Under the pieces are notes generated by a model that was given only the letters and a program-made list of their open reading frames with translations, was not told the origin of the DNA and searched no databases. Below are positions 45,665 through 56,611 of a DNA stretch of 64,000 bases, piece by piece. The stretch covers positions 1,178,001-1,242,000 of the forward strand of contig JAYPPR010000008.1 of NCBI GenBank assembly GCA_038131595.1, given 5' to 3'. The translations under genes and the position numbers were made by a program. The stretch's first letter is position 1; the number at the start of each line of letters is the position of its first letter. The DNA comes from UBA9926 sp038131595. Lineage in GTDB: Bacteria; Pseudomonadota; Gammaproteobacteria; Pseudomonadales; Azotimanducaceae.

Positions 45665-45754
45665 GGTTTAGATCTCTCTTGAGCGAGTGTCTCAGAGAGC
45701 TTGCTTGCAACTTTTTGATGAGCGCGTCGCTCTAAGTCTCGTATTTGGGCAGTG

Positions 45755-46939
45755 TTATAGCCCGAGCTCCCGTTTAGCAAGAATGTTCCGCTGTATCTCA
45801 TTAGATCCTGCATAGATGGTTGCCGCTCGGTCATTCAGATAGCGGGGCATGGCGGTGGCCGCCGTTTCAGAGCCGATGGGGGTTTCTGGATATGGAAAGT
45901 CCCTGACCTTGGGTTGATAAGGCAGTCCGTAGTGGTCGACCGCCTGAAGAACCAATGTGTCGATGTGTTGCCTCAGTTCGGTTCGCCTAATCTTGAGCAC
46001 GGATGAAATGGTGCCTACTGATTCGCCTGCAGAAACGGAAGCAAAAACACGGTTCTCAAAGGCCACATAGGATTCAAGCTCGATTTCAAGATTGCTCAGC
46101 GCCGCGACATAGTCGTCATCGCTCAGCAGATCAAAACCCTGTTCCGCATGTTCAGTCAGAAATTGTCGAAGCTGGGCGACCTTCATCATCATGCCTGTCG
46201 CAGATTTACCGGCTCGCTCATGAGTGAGCAGATATTTGGCCACTGACCAGCCATCATTTTCAGCGCCTAGTCTGCCGGTGACGGGCACGCGCGCGTCGTC
46301 AAAAAAGACCTGATTGAATTCATGGTCACCTGACATGGAGATAATCGGCTGAATATTGATGCCAGGGCGATCGAGATCAAACAACAAGAAGGTAATGCCT
46401 TGCTGCGGAGGCCCGGAGTCATCCGTTCGCACCAGGCAAAACATTTTGTTGCAGCAATGAGCGTGGGTGGTCCAGATTTTGGTGCCATTTAAGATGTAGT
46501 CGTCGCCGTCGCGCACGGCGGCACATTTCAAGGAGGCAAGATCAGAGCCTGCCCCTGGCTCGGAATACCCTTGAGCCCACCAATCGATGCCTTGCCGGAT
46601 GCGTGGTAAGTAATGGGACTTTTGGGCATCGGTGGCGTAATGCATGATTGCCGGGGCCACCATTTTGATTCCATTAGGCGGAATAGAAGGCGCCGAGGCG
46701 AGGGTCAGTTCCTGTTGCCAAATGGCGTGTTGTTCCGCTGACCAATCGGTCCCGCCCCACTCGGTAGGCCAAGAGGGAACCGCCCAGCCCTTCTGATCGA
46801 GTATTTGTAGCCAAGCCTCAGCGACAGGGCGCTCAGCATAGATACCTGCTTCGAGTCTGCCGGCGCGTTGCAGCTCGGCGGTGAGGTGTTCTGCCAGAAA
46901 CGTTTGAACTTCATCCCTGAAGTGGTCTAACTCGTTCAT
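45755..46939 (-). CDS. Acyl-CoA dehydrogenase
   Basis: A 394-residue FAD enzyme that desaturates an acyl-CoA. I chose the ATG at 46939, with AAAGGAA about 10 nt upstream. The longer frame to 47239 runs through the SDR gene and its translation there is not family-like. WPTEWGGTDWSAEQHAIW, YSEPGAGSDLASLKCAAVRDGD and GTKIWTTHAHCCNKMFCLVRT are family regions in order, and the end has ATIYAGSNEIQRNILAKRELGL, which carries the usual FAD-contacting tail. It follows the SDR gene in the same direction, 61 bp apart, suggesting an acyl-CoA or alcohol degradation unit. Confidence 0.9.
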   Translation of the reverse strand: MNELDHFRDEVQTFLAEHLTAELQRAGRLEAGIYAERPVAEAWLQILDQKGWAVPSWPTEWGGTDWSAEQHAIWQQELTLASAPSIPPNGIKMVAPAIMHYATDAQKSHYLPRIRQGIDWWAQGYSEPGAGSDLASLKCAAVRDGDDYILNGTKIWTTHAHCCNKMFCLVRTDDSGPPQQGITFLLFDLDRPGINIQPIISMSGDHEFNQVFFDDARVPVTGRLGAENDGWSVAKYLLTHERAGKSATGMMMKVAQLRQFLTEHAEQGFDLLSDDDYVAALSNLEIELESYVAFENRVFASVSAGESVGTISSVLKIRRTELRQHIDTLVLQAVDHYGLPYQPKVRDFPYPETPIGSETAATAMPRYLNDRAATIYAGSNEIQRNILAKRELGL

Positions 46940-47000
46940 AGTGCCATTCCTTTCGCGGTTTGGTTTCCGGTGGATCGAGAAGTGATGGTTAGGCCGCTCG

Positions 47001-47840
47001 TTAGTCTGAGCGCTCAACAAAGGCGTTGTACTCCTGGGCATAGTCGGGGTGCCATCTCGACAGCGCAGGCCGGCCTTCGATGAGGTCATCAGTGTTCCAT
47101 TGGATCCGCCGCTCGTCCAGGCGCCGAGGCGTATCGTTGTCAGGGCACAAGATAAGGAATGCATCCTTTTGAATTTCTGCCAGCATAAATTCGATGACTT
47201 GTTGCGTGGTCCACGCACCGGGCGGCTTCTCCGGAACAAAGCGCTGAATCATGCTGGAATACGTAAGGCCTGGCACCAGTAGGTGTGCATTGACTTGGCA
47301 CCCCTCGGTTTGCCGTAGCGCGTGAGCAAGGCTTTGGGTGTAGGCCAAGACGCCCGCCTTGGACAGGTTGTAAGCGTAGCCGCCAGGAGGGTTGGTGATT
47401 CCTTGCTTTGACCCTGTGTTAATGACGGCGCTTGGCGTGTCTTGCTCGACCATGCCAGGCAGAAAAGCATGACAGCCGTGAATGATGCCCCAGAGGTTGA
47501 TATCGACCTGGGCTTTCCAGCCATCAAGATCCTCCCAGGGCAGGCCCCTGGTCACCATGGCGCCCGCGTTATTCATCAAGCAATCCACGCGACCAAAGCG
47601 CGCTAACACTTGATCGCGCACATCGGTCATCGCCGCATAGTCACTCACATCGCAGGTGACCACCATGAGTTTGCTGGCGTCCACTGCTGCCGCTTTGAGA
47701 TCACTTAACGCCTGATCGTCTCGGTCAATGGCAACAACGTGCAGGCCTTGCCCAAGGAAGGCGTCAACGGCTGAACGGCCAATGCCATTTGCGCCGCCTG
47801 TAATCACTGCGACGTTGTTTTCTTTTAACCAGGAAATCAT
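47001..47840 (-). CDS. Short-chain dehydrogenase/reductase
   Basis: A 279-residue NAD(P)-dependent oxidoreductase. VITGGANGIGRSAVDAFL is the cofactor loop, CLMNNAGAM the NNAG motif, and INTGSKQGI followed by YAYNLSKAGV the Ser-Tyr-Lys triad. It oxidises an alcohol or reduces a ketone. It lies upstream of the acyl-CoA dehydrogenase on the same strand, so the two may belong to one pathway. No tighter specificity can be given. Confidence 0.9.
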   Translation of the reverse strand: MISWLKENNVAVITGGANGIGRSAVDAFLGQGLHVVAIDRDDQALSDLKAAAVDASKLMVVTCDVSDYAAMTDVRDQVLARFGRVDCLMNNAGAMVTRGLPWEDLDGWKAQVDINLWGIIHGCHAFLPGMVEQDTPSAVINTGSKQGITNPPGGYAYNLSKAGVLAYTQSLAHALRQTEGCQVNAHLLVPGLTYSSMIQRFVPEKPPGAWTTQQVIEFMLAEIQKDAFLILCPDNDTPRRLDERRIQWNTDDLIEGRPALSRWHPDYAQEYNAFVERSD

Positions 47841-47972
47841 AACGCTCGTCCTTTGGGCTCGATTAAATGTTTGCGTCTTGAGCGCTGCGAAGCGCCTCGA
47901 CGTTCATCGCCTGTTGCCGGCATGGCAACGCTGTCCGCAAAATGGAAAGCAAAGCAGCAGGAGCGCCTTGCG

Positions 47973-48359
47973 CTAAAACAAAACGGCATGCATCACACGC
48001 CCCGGAACCAAGGTGAATGCCCCTGTCACAATCAGCGCCAGGCCGTACAGTGAGGTCATCCAGCGTTGATGCTGCTTAATTCTCTTTGTGCGCGCAAGGT
48101 AAATGGCGTAGCCCAGGGAAAATAGCGTCCAAATGCTGAGGAGATGAATTGGGCTGAAGTCGCCCCACACTTTCAGTTCATGAATAAAAAACGAAGAGAT
48201 AGCCACATAAAGCATGGCTGACACCCAGATGCGGCCCAACCAGCGATGAGCCATTGTTCCCTTGGCCATAAGGAATTGAGCGCCGCCAAGCACAATAGCG
48301 AAGAGGGCGATAAGCGCGTGAGAGGGGATTGGCCGCGCTTCAGAAAGTAGCAAGTCCAC
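47973..48359 (-). CDS. DUF2306-like small membrane protein
   Basis: A 128-residue protein with about four membrane helices. KGTMAHRWLGRIWVSAMLYVA and KRIKQHQRWMTSLYGLAL carry the spaced His characteristic of DUF2306 proteins. Function is unknown. It is divergent from the DUF2141 gene, with 32 bp between their starts. Confidence 0.8.
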   Translation of the reverse strand: MDLLLSEARPIPSHALIALFAIVLGGAQFLMAKGTMAHRWLGRIWVSAMLYVAISSFFIHELKVWGDFSPIHLLSIWTLFSLGYAIYLARTKRIKQHQRWMTSLYGLALIVTGAFTLVPGRVMHAVLF

Positions 48360-48391
48360 GATATGATCGCCGCAAAAAATGGGACTGTATC

Positions 48392-48832
48392 ATGAAACGT
48401 TTTCTTGCCGGTTGGGGTGCCGTGTTGCTGGCTTATCATCTGCCACTATCGGCTGAGACCCTGACCGTTCAGGTCTCCGGTATCAAGGATCCGGGCGAGA
48501 TTCACATCGCCATTTATGACAGCGCTGAGGCGTTTGAGGGTGATAAGGGAGAAAAGGGTGGACCAGCGGAAGGGATCGTTGACGGCGTCGTAGAAGAGGC
48601 TGAGCCCGGCTCGGTGACCTATACCTTTGAACTGCCTCAAGGACGATACGCCATCGGCGTGTTCCACGATGCGAATCGAAATAACCGGCTGGATACTGGG
48701 CTCTTTGGGATTCCCAAAGAGCAGTTCGGTTTCAGCAACGGTGCATCAGGGCGATTTGGGCCTCCCTCCTTTGCTGACGCTAGTTTCGAATTGGTTGGCG
48801 AGGCCAACCAAATGATTGATCTCGGACAGTAG
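48392..48832 (+). CDS. Exported DUF2141 protein
   Basis: A 146-residue periplasmic protein. The frame opens at 48329, but the ATG at 48392 starts a signal peptide (FLAGWGAVLLAYHLPLSAE) and is preferred. DUF2141 features are LTVQVSGIKDPGEIHIAIYDSAEAF, GRYAIGVFHDANRNNRLDTGLFGIPKE and FGFSNGASGRFGPPSF, in order. No catalytic role is known for the family. It is the last intact gene before the broken region. Confidence 0.88.
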   Translation: MKRFLAGWGAVLLAYHLPLSAETLTVQVSGIKDPGEIHIAIYDSAEAFEGDKGEKGGPAEGIVDGVVEEAEPGSVTYTFELPQGRYAIGVFHDANRNNRLDTGLFGIPKEQFGFSNGASGRFGPPSFADASFELVGEANQMIDLGQ

Positions 48833-48962
48833 GTATCGGCGCTAAAGCCTTGTTGGTAGCAGCTTGTGATCGATTGAAATTCGAATCCCAAAGATCCGCA
48901 TTTTTTGGGCCTGTTCAGCGATGGGAATTAGGAGGACTGAATGACTGGAACGGCTTGTTTGA

Positions 48963-49121
48963 GCTCAAGGCATCGGTGCGAGCGACGCAGATTTTCCGGA
49001 CTCGGACGTGTTGAAGGTACATCTCTACAAGCTGAGGCAGCAGGTGGACAAGCCTTTCTCGATGAAGCTCATCGAGACGGTCGCTATGCACGGCGTGGCG
49101 ATCCGTGTTCGCAATGACTGA
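48963..49121 (+). pseudogene. Remnant of OmpR-type response regulator (C-terminal end)
   Basis: Only the last part of the winged-helix DNA-binding domain can be read: DVLKVHLYKLRQQVDKPFS, then KLIETVAMHGVAIRVRND and a stop. The receiver domain is missing; upstream bases (from about 48930) give WNGLFEL in another frame. It overlaps the sensor kinase start (ATG at 49114), the normal order for a two-component pair. With the pump downstream it presumably once controlled efflux. Confidence 0.75.
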
Positions 49122-50436
49122 AAATCAGCGCGCGCTGCCGAGCTTACGCCGTTATCTGCTGCTCTGGTTTGCTGGCTGCACGATTGTCTGGTGTTCGCGT
49201 ATACCCAGCTGTTGGAGTACTACCTGGAGATCGGCATCGATCTCAGAACGCAATCGTTTCTGGAGCGATCCGCGGAGGAGTATGCCGAAGCGTACTCGGC
49301 AGAGGGGTGTCAGGCCAAAGCTGCCAACGGGTCCGAATCTCACCGGGTACCGTGAAGTCACGAACGTTCCACAGCAGATCCTTGCGGTGTTCCCGCTCGA
49401 TGACTTGGAGCACGGCGAGGCAATACGTTTCAACTGGACTTTAAGGCATTTGATCAAAAAGAGTTTGCGGTGGACACGCAGGATTTCTGTGCCGAAGGCA
49501 TCTGCGAGCTCATTTTCTCTATCCCTACCAGCTGAATTCTGATGGTGGCTCTATCTTGTCCATGGCATTGTCGGCAGTGATGAAGTTTATGAGGAGCTGG
49601 AATTTACGGATCAGTTTGCGTTTGCGATTGGCAGCCTTTTTGCCGGGTTAATGTTGTTGGTGGCTTTTTCTGATCATCCGCAACATTGCAGCACCTGTGC
49701 GGACGTTAAATAGCTGGAGCGCGGCTCAGAGCGTTGATCACGTCGACTCGGAATTGCCAAATTTGCGTTTCCGAGAGCTCGATGCGCTGGCGAAGCGGAT
49801 TCAATTCGCGTTCGAGCGGATGCGCGAAGAAGGGTAAACAAGGAAAAGCTCTTTTTACGTCATGCCAGTCATGAGCTGCGCACGCCGATTGCCATTCTGT
49901 CCACTAACGTGGAACTGATAGACCGCCTCACCGATCGACCAGACCGCTCAGGCAGAGCAGGCCAAGCACTTTGTTGCGCCAGTATCGCGTTGGATGATAT
50001 TCATCTCCTGACGGAAACCCTGCTTTGGGTCAATCGGCAGTCCGATAACCTGCCGGAAACCGGAACAGATAGACCTCCGTGGGGAGGTGAACAGCATCGT
50101 CGAGAACTACCGCTATTTGTTGGACGCCAGGATGTCTCATTGAGCGTTGACGGCAGTGGCGGGCGCATGTCCCACTCGCGGCTGCCCGTATCGTGTTGTC
50201 AAATCTGGTGAGGAACCATTCAATACACGGTGGATGGTAGAGTGCGTATTGCCATTCAAGCAAGGGGATTTTCCATCGAACGTGAGTTCGGCAGACCTAA
50301 CATCAAAGCGCAAGGCGATGATGACTACGGCTTTGGCTTGGGGCTAGAGCTCGTGTCCCTCACTTGCAAACGTTTTGCGTGGCGCTACACCACTACGGAA
50401 CTGCCGGCCGGCAGGGCTACTGTTGTCGGCTTTTAG
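49114..50436 (+). pseudogene. Two-component sensor histidine kinase with many frameshifts
   Basis: Pieces in several frames line up as one kinase. MTENQRALPSLRRYLLLWFAGC is the first membrane helix. A sensor domain follows (FAYTQLLEYYLEIGIDL; FCAEGICELIFSIP). The second helix region is FAFAIGSLFAGLMLLVAF, and a linker follows (LRFRELDALAKRIQFAFERM). The HisKA box FLRHASHELRTPIAIL has the phospho-His. The ATPase end is DDYGFGLGLELVSLTCKRFAWRY, with a final ELPAGRATVVGF. I count at least six changes of frame across 1.3 kb, so no single product is possible as written. Confidence 0.82.
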
Positions 50437-50512
50437 TTGACGTTAGCGCAACGTTTACATCCCTCGACATAACATGTGTGGCGATTTGTACACAGGATCA
50501 AAGGGCGGAACC

Positions 50513-50705
50513 ATGATTGCGCCGCCGTTGCTGTATTTTCAGCTCAAATTGCCGCTCGATTTCCCCGTCTGGCCGGCGGTGATGGCGGCTTTTGGCGTGA
50601 GCGCGTTGTCTCTATGCAGGTGCGGATTACCTCATGCGCCGATTACATCTCCAGCCAGCCACCGCTGCGGGGGCAATAGGCGCCGCACTGCTCAACGGAT
50701 GTTAA
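50513..50705 (+). pseudogene. Possible small membrane protein, frameshifted
   Basis: From the ATG at 50513 the frame reads a hydrophobic stretch (LDFPVWPAVMAAFGVSALSL). After a shift near 50615 another frame gives DYLMRRLHLQPATAAGAIGAALLNGC to a stop at 50703-50705. I do not recognise the family. It lies between the kinase and the adaptor gene and shares their pattern of frame loss. Confidence 0.35.
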
Positions 50706-50767
50706 TTAATTAACCCCAGGCGGAATAACATCTTCTCGTCGATTCTGTCCGCAGTTGCGGGATTTTT

Positions 50768-51872
50768 ATGCGGCGATCTCGTTTAAGTATCTTACTCACG
50801 TGTTGTGCAGGCGTGGTTGTGTGCGGCCTGATCCTGGCGACGGGTCCTGAGCCCCTCGAAGCCAGCCTGCCGAATGCGAAACCACAGGTCGCGATCGGCG
50901 CACTCGCGCGCAGACGTTGCCAACACGGTCACCGCATTTGGTGTGTTGTCACCGCGGCAAGCGCTCGAGCTCACCACGCAGGTGCCGGGTGAAATCACGT
51001 GGGTCAGTGAAAATCTCGAAGCAGGTCGGCAGGTGGCTGAAGGCGATCTGCTGCTTCGAATTGATGAACGCGATTACGCCATTGCCGTCGCCAGCGCTGA
51101 AGCCCGCTATGCCCAGGCCCAAGCGACGATCGACATTGAAGAAGGGCGCTCGGAGATCGCGCGGCTGGAGTGGTCCGCCTGGCAGGCAACCCATGATGAA
51201 GAGACACTGGCAAATCCGCCTGCCCTCCGATGAACCTCAGCGCGCGGCGTTGTCGCGCGGCGCAAAGCCATCGGTGCGGAGCTCGATCGCGCTAAGCTGG
51301 CTCTGCAAAGAACCGCTATCTGGCGCTGTGGCCGCCAGCGGGCTACGCAGATGCCATCGTTGGGCAGGTTCGCGGTATCAGTGAGGTAACAGCCATGCTC
51401 TTTCCACTCGATTATGCCGTGGTTGGAGCTGCAGGTGCCGGTCAAAACGGTGCGCCTGCTCGATGCGGGGTTGAGCGGATTGAGCTCCGACCTGTGCACG
51501 ATCTCGGCGCTACCCCCGGTGATGGGTACCTTCGAGGTATTGTCAGAAACTCACCGACGACACGCGCCTGGCGACCGTGCGGTGCGCACCAGCGCCGCTC
51601 GATCATGAGGGCTAGCCTACGGCATGCATTTGAGGCTGCTTGTGGCGAAAGATAACGCGCCGTAGCACCTGTCCCGACCGATCTCATTGTCAGCGGCAAT
51701 TTGATCTGGATTTACCGCGACGGACGCGCCGAGCGCCACCAGCTCTACCCGGTCGAGAATCAAGGACAAAAGGTGTCCGTTGAGGACAACTTCCAGGCGA
51801 ACGATGCGGCTCATTCTCGAACGCCCCATTGGCCTGTTCGACGGCGCTGAAGTCGACGTGGTGGGTTCATAA
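50768..51872 (+). pseudogene. RND periplasmic adaptor (HlyD/MFP) with several frameshifts
   Basis: The start MRRSRLSILLTCC is a membrane anchor. After a shift near 50910 the adaptor core is readable: LELTTQVPGEITWVSENLEAG, VAEGDLLLRIDERDYAIAVASAEARYAQAQ, which is the lipoyl half-motif and the start of the coiled-coil hairpin, shown in order. Later pieces appear in other frames, ending GAEVDVVGS at a stop at 51870-51872. It would link the RND pump to the outer-membrane channel. Broken by at least four indels as given. Confidence 0.8.
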
Positions 51873-51873
51873 C

Positions 51874-54800
51874 ATGTCGACGGAACCTCGCGCCTCGCTA
51901 TCCCTCTGTTCCTGCACAATCCCACGGCAGCGAACCTCCTCGTGTGGGTGTTTCTGATTGGGGCGTGATTGCCGTTCAACATGCGCCAGGAAGTGTTTCC
52001 CACCGCTGTCCTCGACACCATCGAGATTCGTGCCGAGTACCGGGCGCGACTGCGTCCGAGGTTGAAGCGCAGGTGCAGCTGATGGAGCAAAGCATCAATA
52101 CCTGCGCGACATCCATACGATCGTCAGCGAGATTCAAATTCGGCGGCGCCAATATCTTTGTCATGCCGATGAGGGCGCGGATGCCCAGCGAACCCTCGAT
52201 GAGATCCGCAGCGCCATTGATGGCCTTGAGTTCGTTGCCGGCAGACTGGAACCGCCCATCATCATCCAGGCAGCGCGACGACGGCGAGGGATATCGAATT
52301 GGGTTTCTACTGGTTCGAATCGCGCAGAGCTGCATGCGTTCGCAGAGCTTGCCCGGGAGCGTCTGTTGAATCTGCCCGCGGTGGGTCAAGTGTAAGTTGA
52401 GGGTGCCGGTGAGCCGGAAATCGCGGTTCGCGTCTCCGGATAGAGCGCGATTGTTTGATATCTCGCTCCGCGACGTCGCGGAGCGCGTTCAGCGTGCTCT
52501 TTGAGCTCGGCGGTGCCATCCGCAGCTCGACGGGAGAGTATGGCCTGGCTACCGGGTTCGATCGGCGTTATGCCCACGAGTTCGGCGACACGCCATTGTC
52601 GAGTCGCCCAGCGGTGTGCCATTGACCCTCTCGAGATTGCGACTCAGAAAACGGCTTCCGCCCGCATGGTAAACGCTACCGTATCAACGGCTCGCTCGGC
52701 GTCATGATGAACATCTTCCCGGTTTCGGGCGTCGCCACCCCGGAGCGAAGTGTCAGAAGGTGTCAGGACGCTCCTTGCGGAGATCGAATCCGAGATGGCC
52801 GCCGGGGGCTGGTGATCTTCGACGATGATGCCAAGGCACAGATGACCGTGTAGGCATTCTGGCAGAGCGCGCTGATCGGCCTCGCGCTGGTGTTAGTTGC
52901 TCCTGTTTCTTGTGCTGGAAGCGCGTTGCCTTCTGGGTGGCGGTCGGTTTGCCGGTTGCGATGCTGGGCGGTGTGGCCCTCTCTTCAGCGTTGACGCCGT
53001 ATGCCGTCAACTTTCGTGTCTGTTTTCGCTTTCATCATTGTCATCGGTGTGGTTGTTGATGATGCGGTGGTCATCGGTGAGTCGATTTACTCGAATATGC
53101 AGTCCGGACTGTCATCCCTGGATTCGGCAGCGGATACGATTGCCCGTTTCCAGTACCCCGATAACCCTCGCCATTGTGACGAACATCATTGCGTTCATGC
53201 CTATTTTTTTTATGCCGGGCCAACTGGGATTGTTCCTGTTGGCCATCCCGGTGGTAACGACATGTGTGTTTGTCATCTCGTTGATTGAAGCGTTGTGGAT
53301 CCTTCCGGCGCACCTTGCCTATGGCAGGGCAAGCAACCAGATACCGGGTGAAGCAGCGCTGGGTGCAGGAGCGTTTCGAGCATCTACGGGAGAACTATTA
53401 CCGTGCCCTGGGCCGAGTCGTATCTCGCTAATTGCGGGTTGGTGATCAGCGTGGGTTTGCTTGTCGGCCTGGCGATCGTCAACTGGGTGGCCAGCGGCCG
53501 GATGCGATTTCCCACTGCAGCCGGGATTTGAGAGTGAGCAAGTTTCTGTGATCTATGCGCTCAACCCGGGCGCATCGGACGCCAGGTCGACGAGATGGCG
53601 GACGAGATCGAAAAGGTTGGGGCGTCAGGTACTGCAGAGCCTCGGTGATGAAGCGGACATCAAGGGCATCTACATGGAGTTGGGCTCACCGGCCAGTCAT
53701 CAAGGCGCGGTGACCTTCAGCCTGGTCCCGCCCGCGGACCGACCGTTCACCTCAGGTGAGGTTGCTCAGCATTGGCGCGATCTGATTGGACAGCCTGCCA
53801 AGCTGACCCGGCTGTCCATCGATTACGTGCAGGGGCCGGGCGGCGGCCAGGACCTCACGCTTGAAATGCCCGCCGATTCTGCCGTGAGCCAACGCGCGGC
53901 AGAGTCGCTGGTGCGGCGGCTGCAGGAGATTGCCGGTGTCGGTCAGATTTCATACAGCGGCAATGCTTTCCGGTCGGAAGTGCGGTTCGGCTCATTACCG
54001 CGGGTCGGCGCGCTGGGTTCGACGAATCCGAGATTCCCAGCCGTCTGGGCCCAGCTGGATGGGTTGGAAGCCACGCGCCTGACGCGGGGACCATGAAGTT
54101 AGGGTGATGATCCGCAGCGATCACGGCGATGATCGCGTGCTCCCAGACTTGAGCGATCTCATTCTTACCCTCCAGCGAAGGCCGACAGGCGGCGTTGGGC
54201 GATATAGCGGGTCATTGGGGCGTGGCGCAGTACAGCTGAGACATCATCAGGGAACGCATTGAAGGGTCAAGCCACCATTGACCGGCGCATCACCTCGAAG
54301 GCTCTGGTGGAAGACCTAGTGAGCGACGATCTCCTGCCGGGCTTGGAAGCGGAGTACCCTGGGCTGACAACCTGGGATGAAGCCATCGATACGAACGAAG
54401 ATGCCGAAACCGAGTCAGGTTTGCTGCTGGCCACCGCCGGCGTTCTGGCTGCGATCTTCGTCATTATCGGCGCGTATGTGCGCAGTCTGCGTCACAGTGC
54501 GATTTTACTGGCGACCCTACCTTTGAGCGCAACCGGGGCGCTGCTGGGTCCGTTCTCCCTGGGCATTGACCTCAGTGCTGCGAGTTTCATGGGCGTCCTG
54601 GCACTCGGCGGCCTCGTCATCAACGCGGGTTTGTTACTACACGTCCGCTATACCGAAGGGCTGCATGTGGGCGCTGCGCCCGAAGCAGCCATGGTGGCTG
54701 CCGTGCGGGACCGTTTCCGGCCGATCGTGTTATCCAGCGTAACCACGTTGGTGGGGTTGGCGCCCCTAATTTTGACGACGTCTATACAGGCCGCGGCCAT

Positions 54801-54948
54801 GCGCCCGCTTGCGGTATCGATGGGATTTGGCATGTTGTTCTCGATACCGGTGGTTTTGTTGTTATTGCCCTGCATTGTGGTCGCCTTGGAGCGCGGACAC
54901 ACTAGGGATGTGCCTCGGATTGCGAGTGAAAGCGGAGCCGTAGTGTGA
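51874..54948 (+). pseudogene. RND efflux transporter (AcrB/MMPL-like) with many frameshifts
   Basis: About 1020 codons of homology spread over three frames. The N-terminus is LAIPLFLHNPTAANLLVWVF, then FNMRQEVFPTAVLDTIEI and FGGANIFVM. The middle has the membrane motif VVVDDAVVIGESIYSNM (functional RND proteins have acidic residues here), followed by NIIAFMPIFFMPGQLGLFL. The two longest intact pieces are 53461-54096 and 54259-54948, the latter with FMGVLALGGLVINAGLLL and a last helix FSIPVVLLLLPCIVVAL. The stop overlaps the channel gene. The pump cannot be made as a single protein as read. Confidence 0.85.
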
Positions 54949-56318
54949 AGCAACTGGCATTCATCGTCCTGATCTTGGGGATCTCTGGCTGTGTAACAGT
55001 GCCGAGCGTTGACAGGGTGCCCGACGTCGTTCTCGACAGTGGCCCAACTAACAGTGCACCACGCGCCGAGGTTGAGCGGTGGTGGCTCGAGTTGGACGAC
55101 AGTGTGCTCCACAATCTGATCGAGATCGGTCTGGCAGGCAATCCTTCGCGGCAGATCGCCATGGCGCGCCTCGCGCAAGCCGAGGCAGAGCTCGGCGCTG
55201 CCGAAGCTGCACGTTGGCCGTCGCTATTCGGCAGAGGCAATCGGCAAGTCAGAAATATCTCTGGCCGTGATCCCAACATACGGTCGGATCTGGGTTCACT
55301 CGACTTTGGTTGGGATGCTGGCCTCTGGGATAAACGCCGTCTCGAGATAGAAGGGGCGCAACAGTTTGTCGAGCAGCGATGGTTTGAGCAGCAGTCCGTT
55401 GAGCTGGCGCTCAGTGCCTCGATTGCCGAAACTTACTACCAGACTGTCGCGCTGAGAGCACAAGGCGCGTTGCTGGCGGCGCAAATACAGGTCAGCAAAG
55501 ATCTCGAGCGATTGATAGAAGCGCGCTTTCGCCTTGGTCAAGCCCCTGCCAACGAGCTCTATCAGCAGCGCGAGCAGACGACCGTCCTCGAGCAGCTGAA
55601 GCTCGTCAACGACACACGACAAGAGGTCCTGGAAAAAAGCCTCGATGTACTGCTGGGTCAACCGCCAGATGCCGTTGCCCGCGTAGTGCGCCTTGCGGTG
55701 CCAGATGCGCCTGAAGCTTTGGGCCCTGGCACCCCGGAGGAACACATTCGTCACCGGGCGGACATACGGGCAGGTTACGCTCGCCTCCGCCAGGCGGCGG
55801 CGGGGGTGGGCATCAGCTTCGCGGAGCGTTTACCGTCGCTGCAAGTCACCGCCAGTTTGACGTCACTCACAGAGAAAACGTTCAGCACGGAGTGGTTTGG
55901 CTACGGCCTGGATCTAACGGTGCCCATCTTCACCGGCGGGCGTTTGCGCCAGCTGGAGAAGCGCGCGCAGTTTGTGCTCGAGGAAGAGCGCCAGCGGTAC
56001 CTCGAGCTGTGGTTGGCGGCGCTCGAGGAGGTGAGCAGTCTGACACGGCAGTATCAGCAACAGCAGAGGATCATCGATACGCTGGCTGCGCGCCGCGGGC
56101 ATGCGCAAAAAGCCCTGGATGCTGCCCGCAATCGCTATACTTTGGGTGATCAAAACTATCTCGATGTGCTTACGGCGTTGCGGGGTTTGCAGGAAGCAGA
56201 TCGGTTCCTGGTATCGGAACGCCGCCAGCTCATCACATTGTGGATCCGGGCAACGGAAGCCATTGGTCAGCCTATGTGCGGTGATGTAGAGGACTGCCGG
56301 GGTAACTGGCAGCTTTGA
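54945..56318 (+). CDS. Outer-membrane efflux lipoprotein (NodT/OprM-like, TolC family)
   Basis: A 457-residue outer-membrane channel of the RND efflux system, starting at GTG and overlapping the pump's stop (GTGTGA). Lipoprotein signal with lipobox ISGC at residues 13-16. The TolC-like repeats have RWWLELDDSVLHNLIEIGLAGN, LFGRGNRQVRNI, and a second half with LTVPIFTGGRLRQLEKRAQF and YTLGDQNYLDVLTALRGL, listed in order. The frame is intact, in sharp contrast to its upstream partners, so this gene could be functional or is simply outside the affected stretch. Confidence 0.9.
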   Translation: MKQLAFIVLILGISGCVTVPSVDRVPDVVLDSGPTNSAPRAEVERWWLELDDSVLHNLIEIGLAGNPSRQIAMARLAQAEAELGAAEAARWPSLFGRGNRQVRNISGRDPNIRSDLGSLDFGWDAGLWDKRRLEIEGAQQFVEQRWFEQQSVELALSASIAETYYQTVALRAQGALLAAQIQVSKDLERLIEARFRLGQAPANELYQQREQTTVLEQLKLVNDTRQEVLEKSLDVLLGQPPDAVARVVRLAVPDAPEALGPGTPEEHIRHRADIRAGYARLRQAAAGVGISFAERLPSLQVTASLTSLTEKTFSTEWFGYGLDLTVPIFTGGRLRQLEKRAQFVLEEERQRYLELWLAALEEVSSLTRQYQQQQRIIDTLAARRGHAQKALDAARNRYTLGDQNYLDVLTALRGLQEADRFLVSERRQLITLWIRATEAIGQPMCGDVEDCRGNWQL

Positions 56319-56611
56319 AGGATGGCGAAGCAGGTTGCATGATCGAATCGAAGCAGCAGGTGGACTTGCGCTTTCGCCCGAGCAGGTGTCGGGTCGTTTG
56401 ATGGCAGTCGCAGGCACCGAGCACAGTCAATATGACTTTGTAAAAGAATCCGGCTTGTCCTGAGATTTCCTTATGTCTGACGGCGCGCAAACTGCATGAG
56501 ATGAAGCCTAGGCTGAGGGCATCGGATTTTTGCAATCCAAACTGGTCGGATATAGGTACGCAGAGGGATGGATCACACCTGTGCAGATTCTGCGGGATTG
56601 AAATCCACCGC

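Noticed and set aside
46937..47239. Longer start for the acyl-CoA dehydrogenase
   Set aside because: The extra 100 residues run inside the SDR gene in another frame and do not match the family; the ATG at 46939 has a ribosome binding site.
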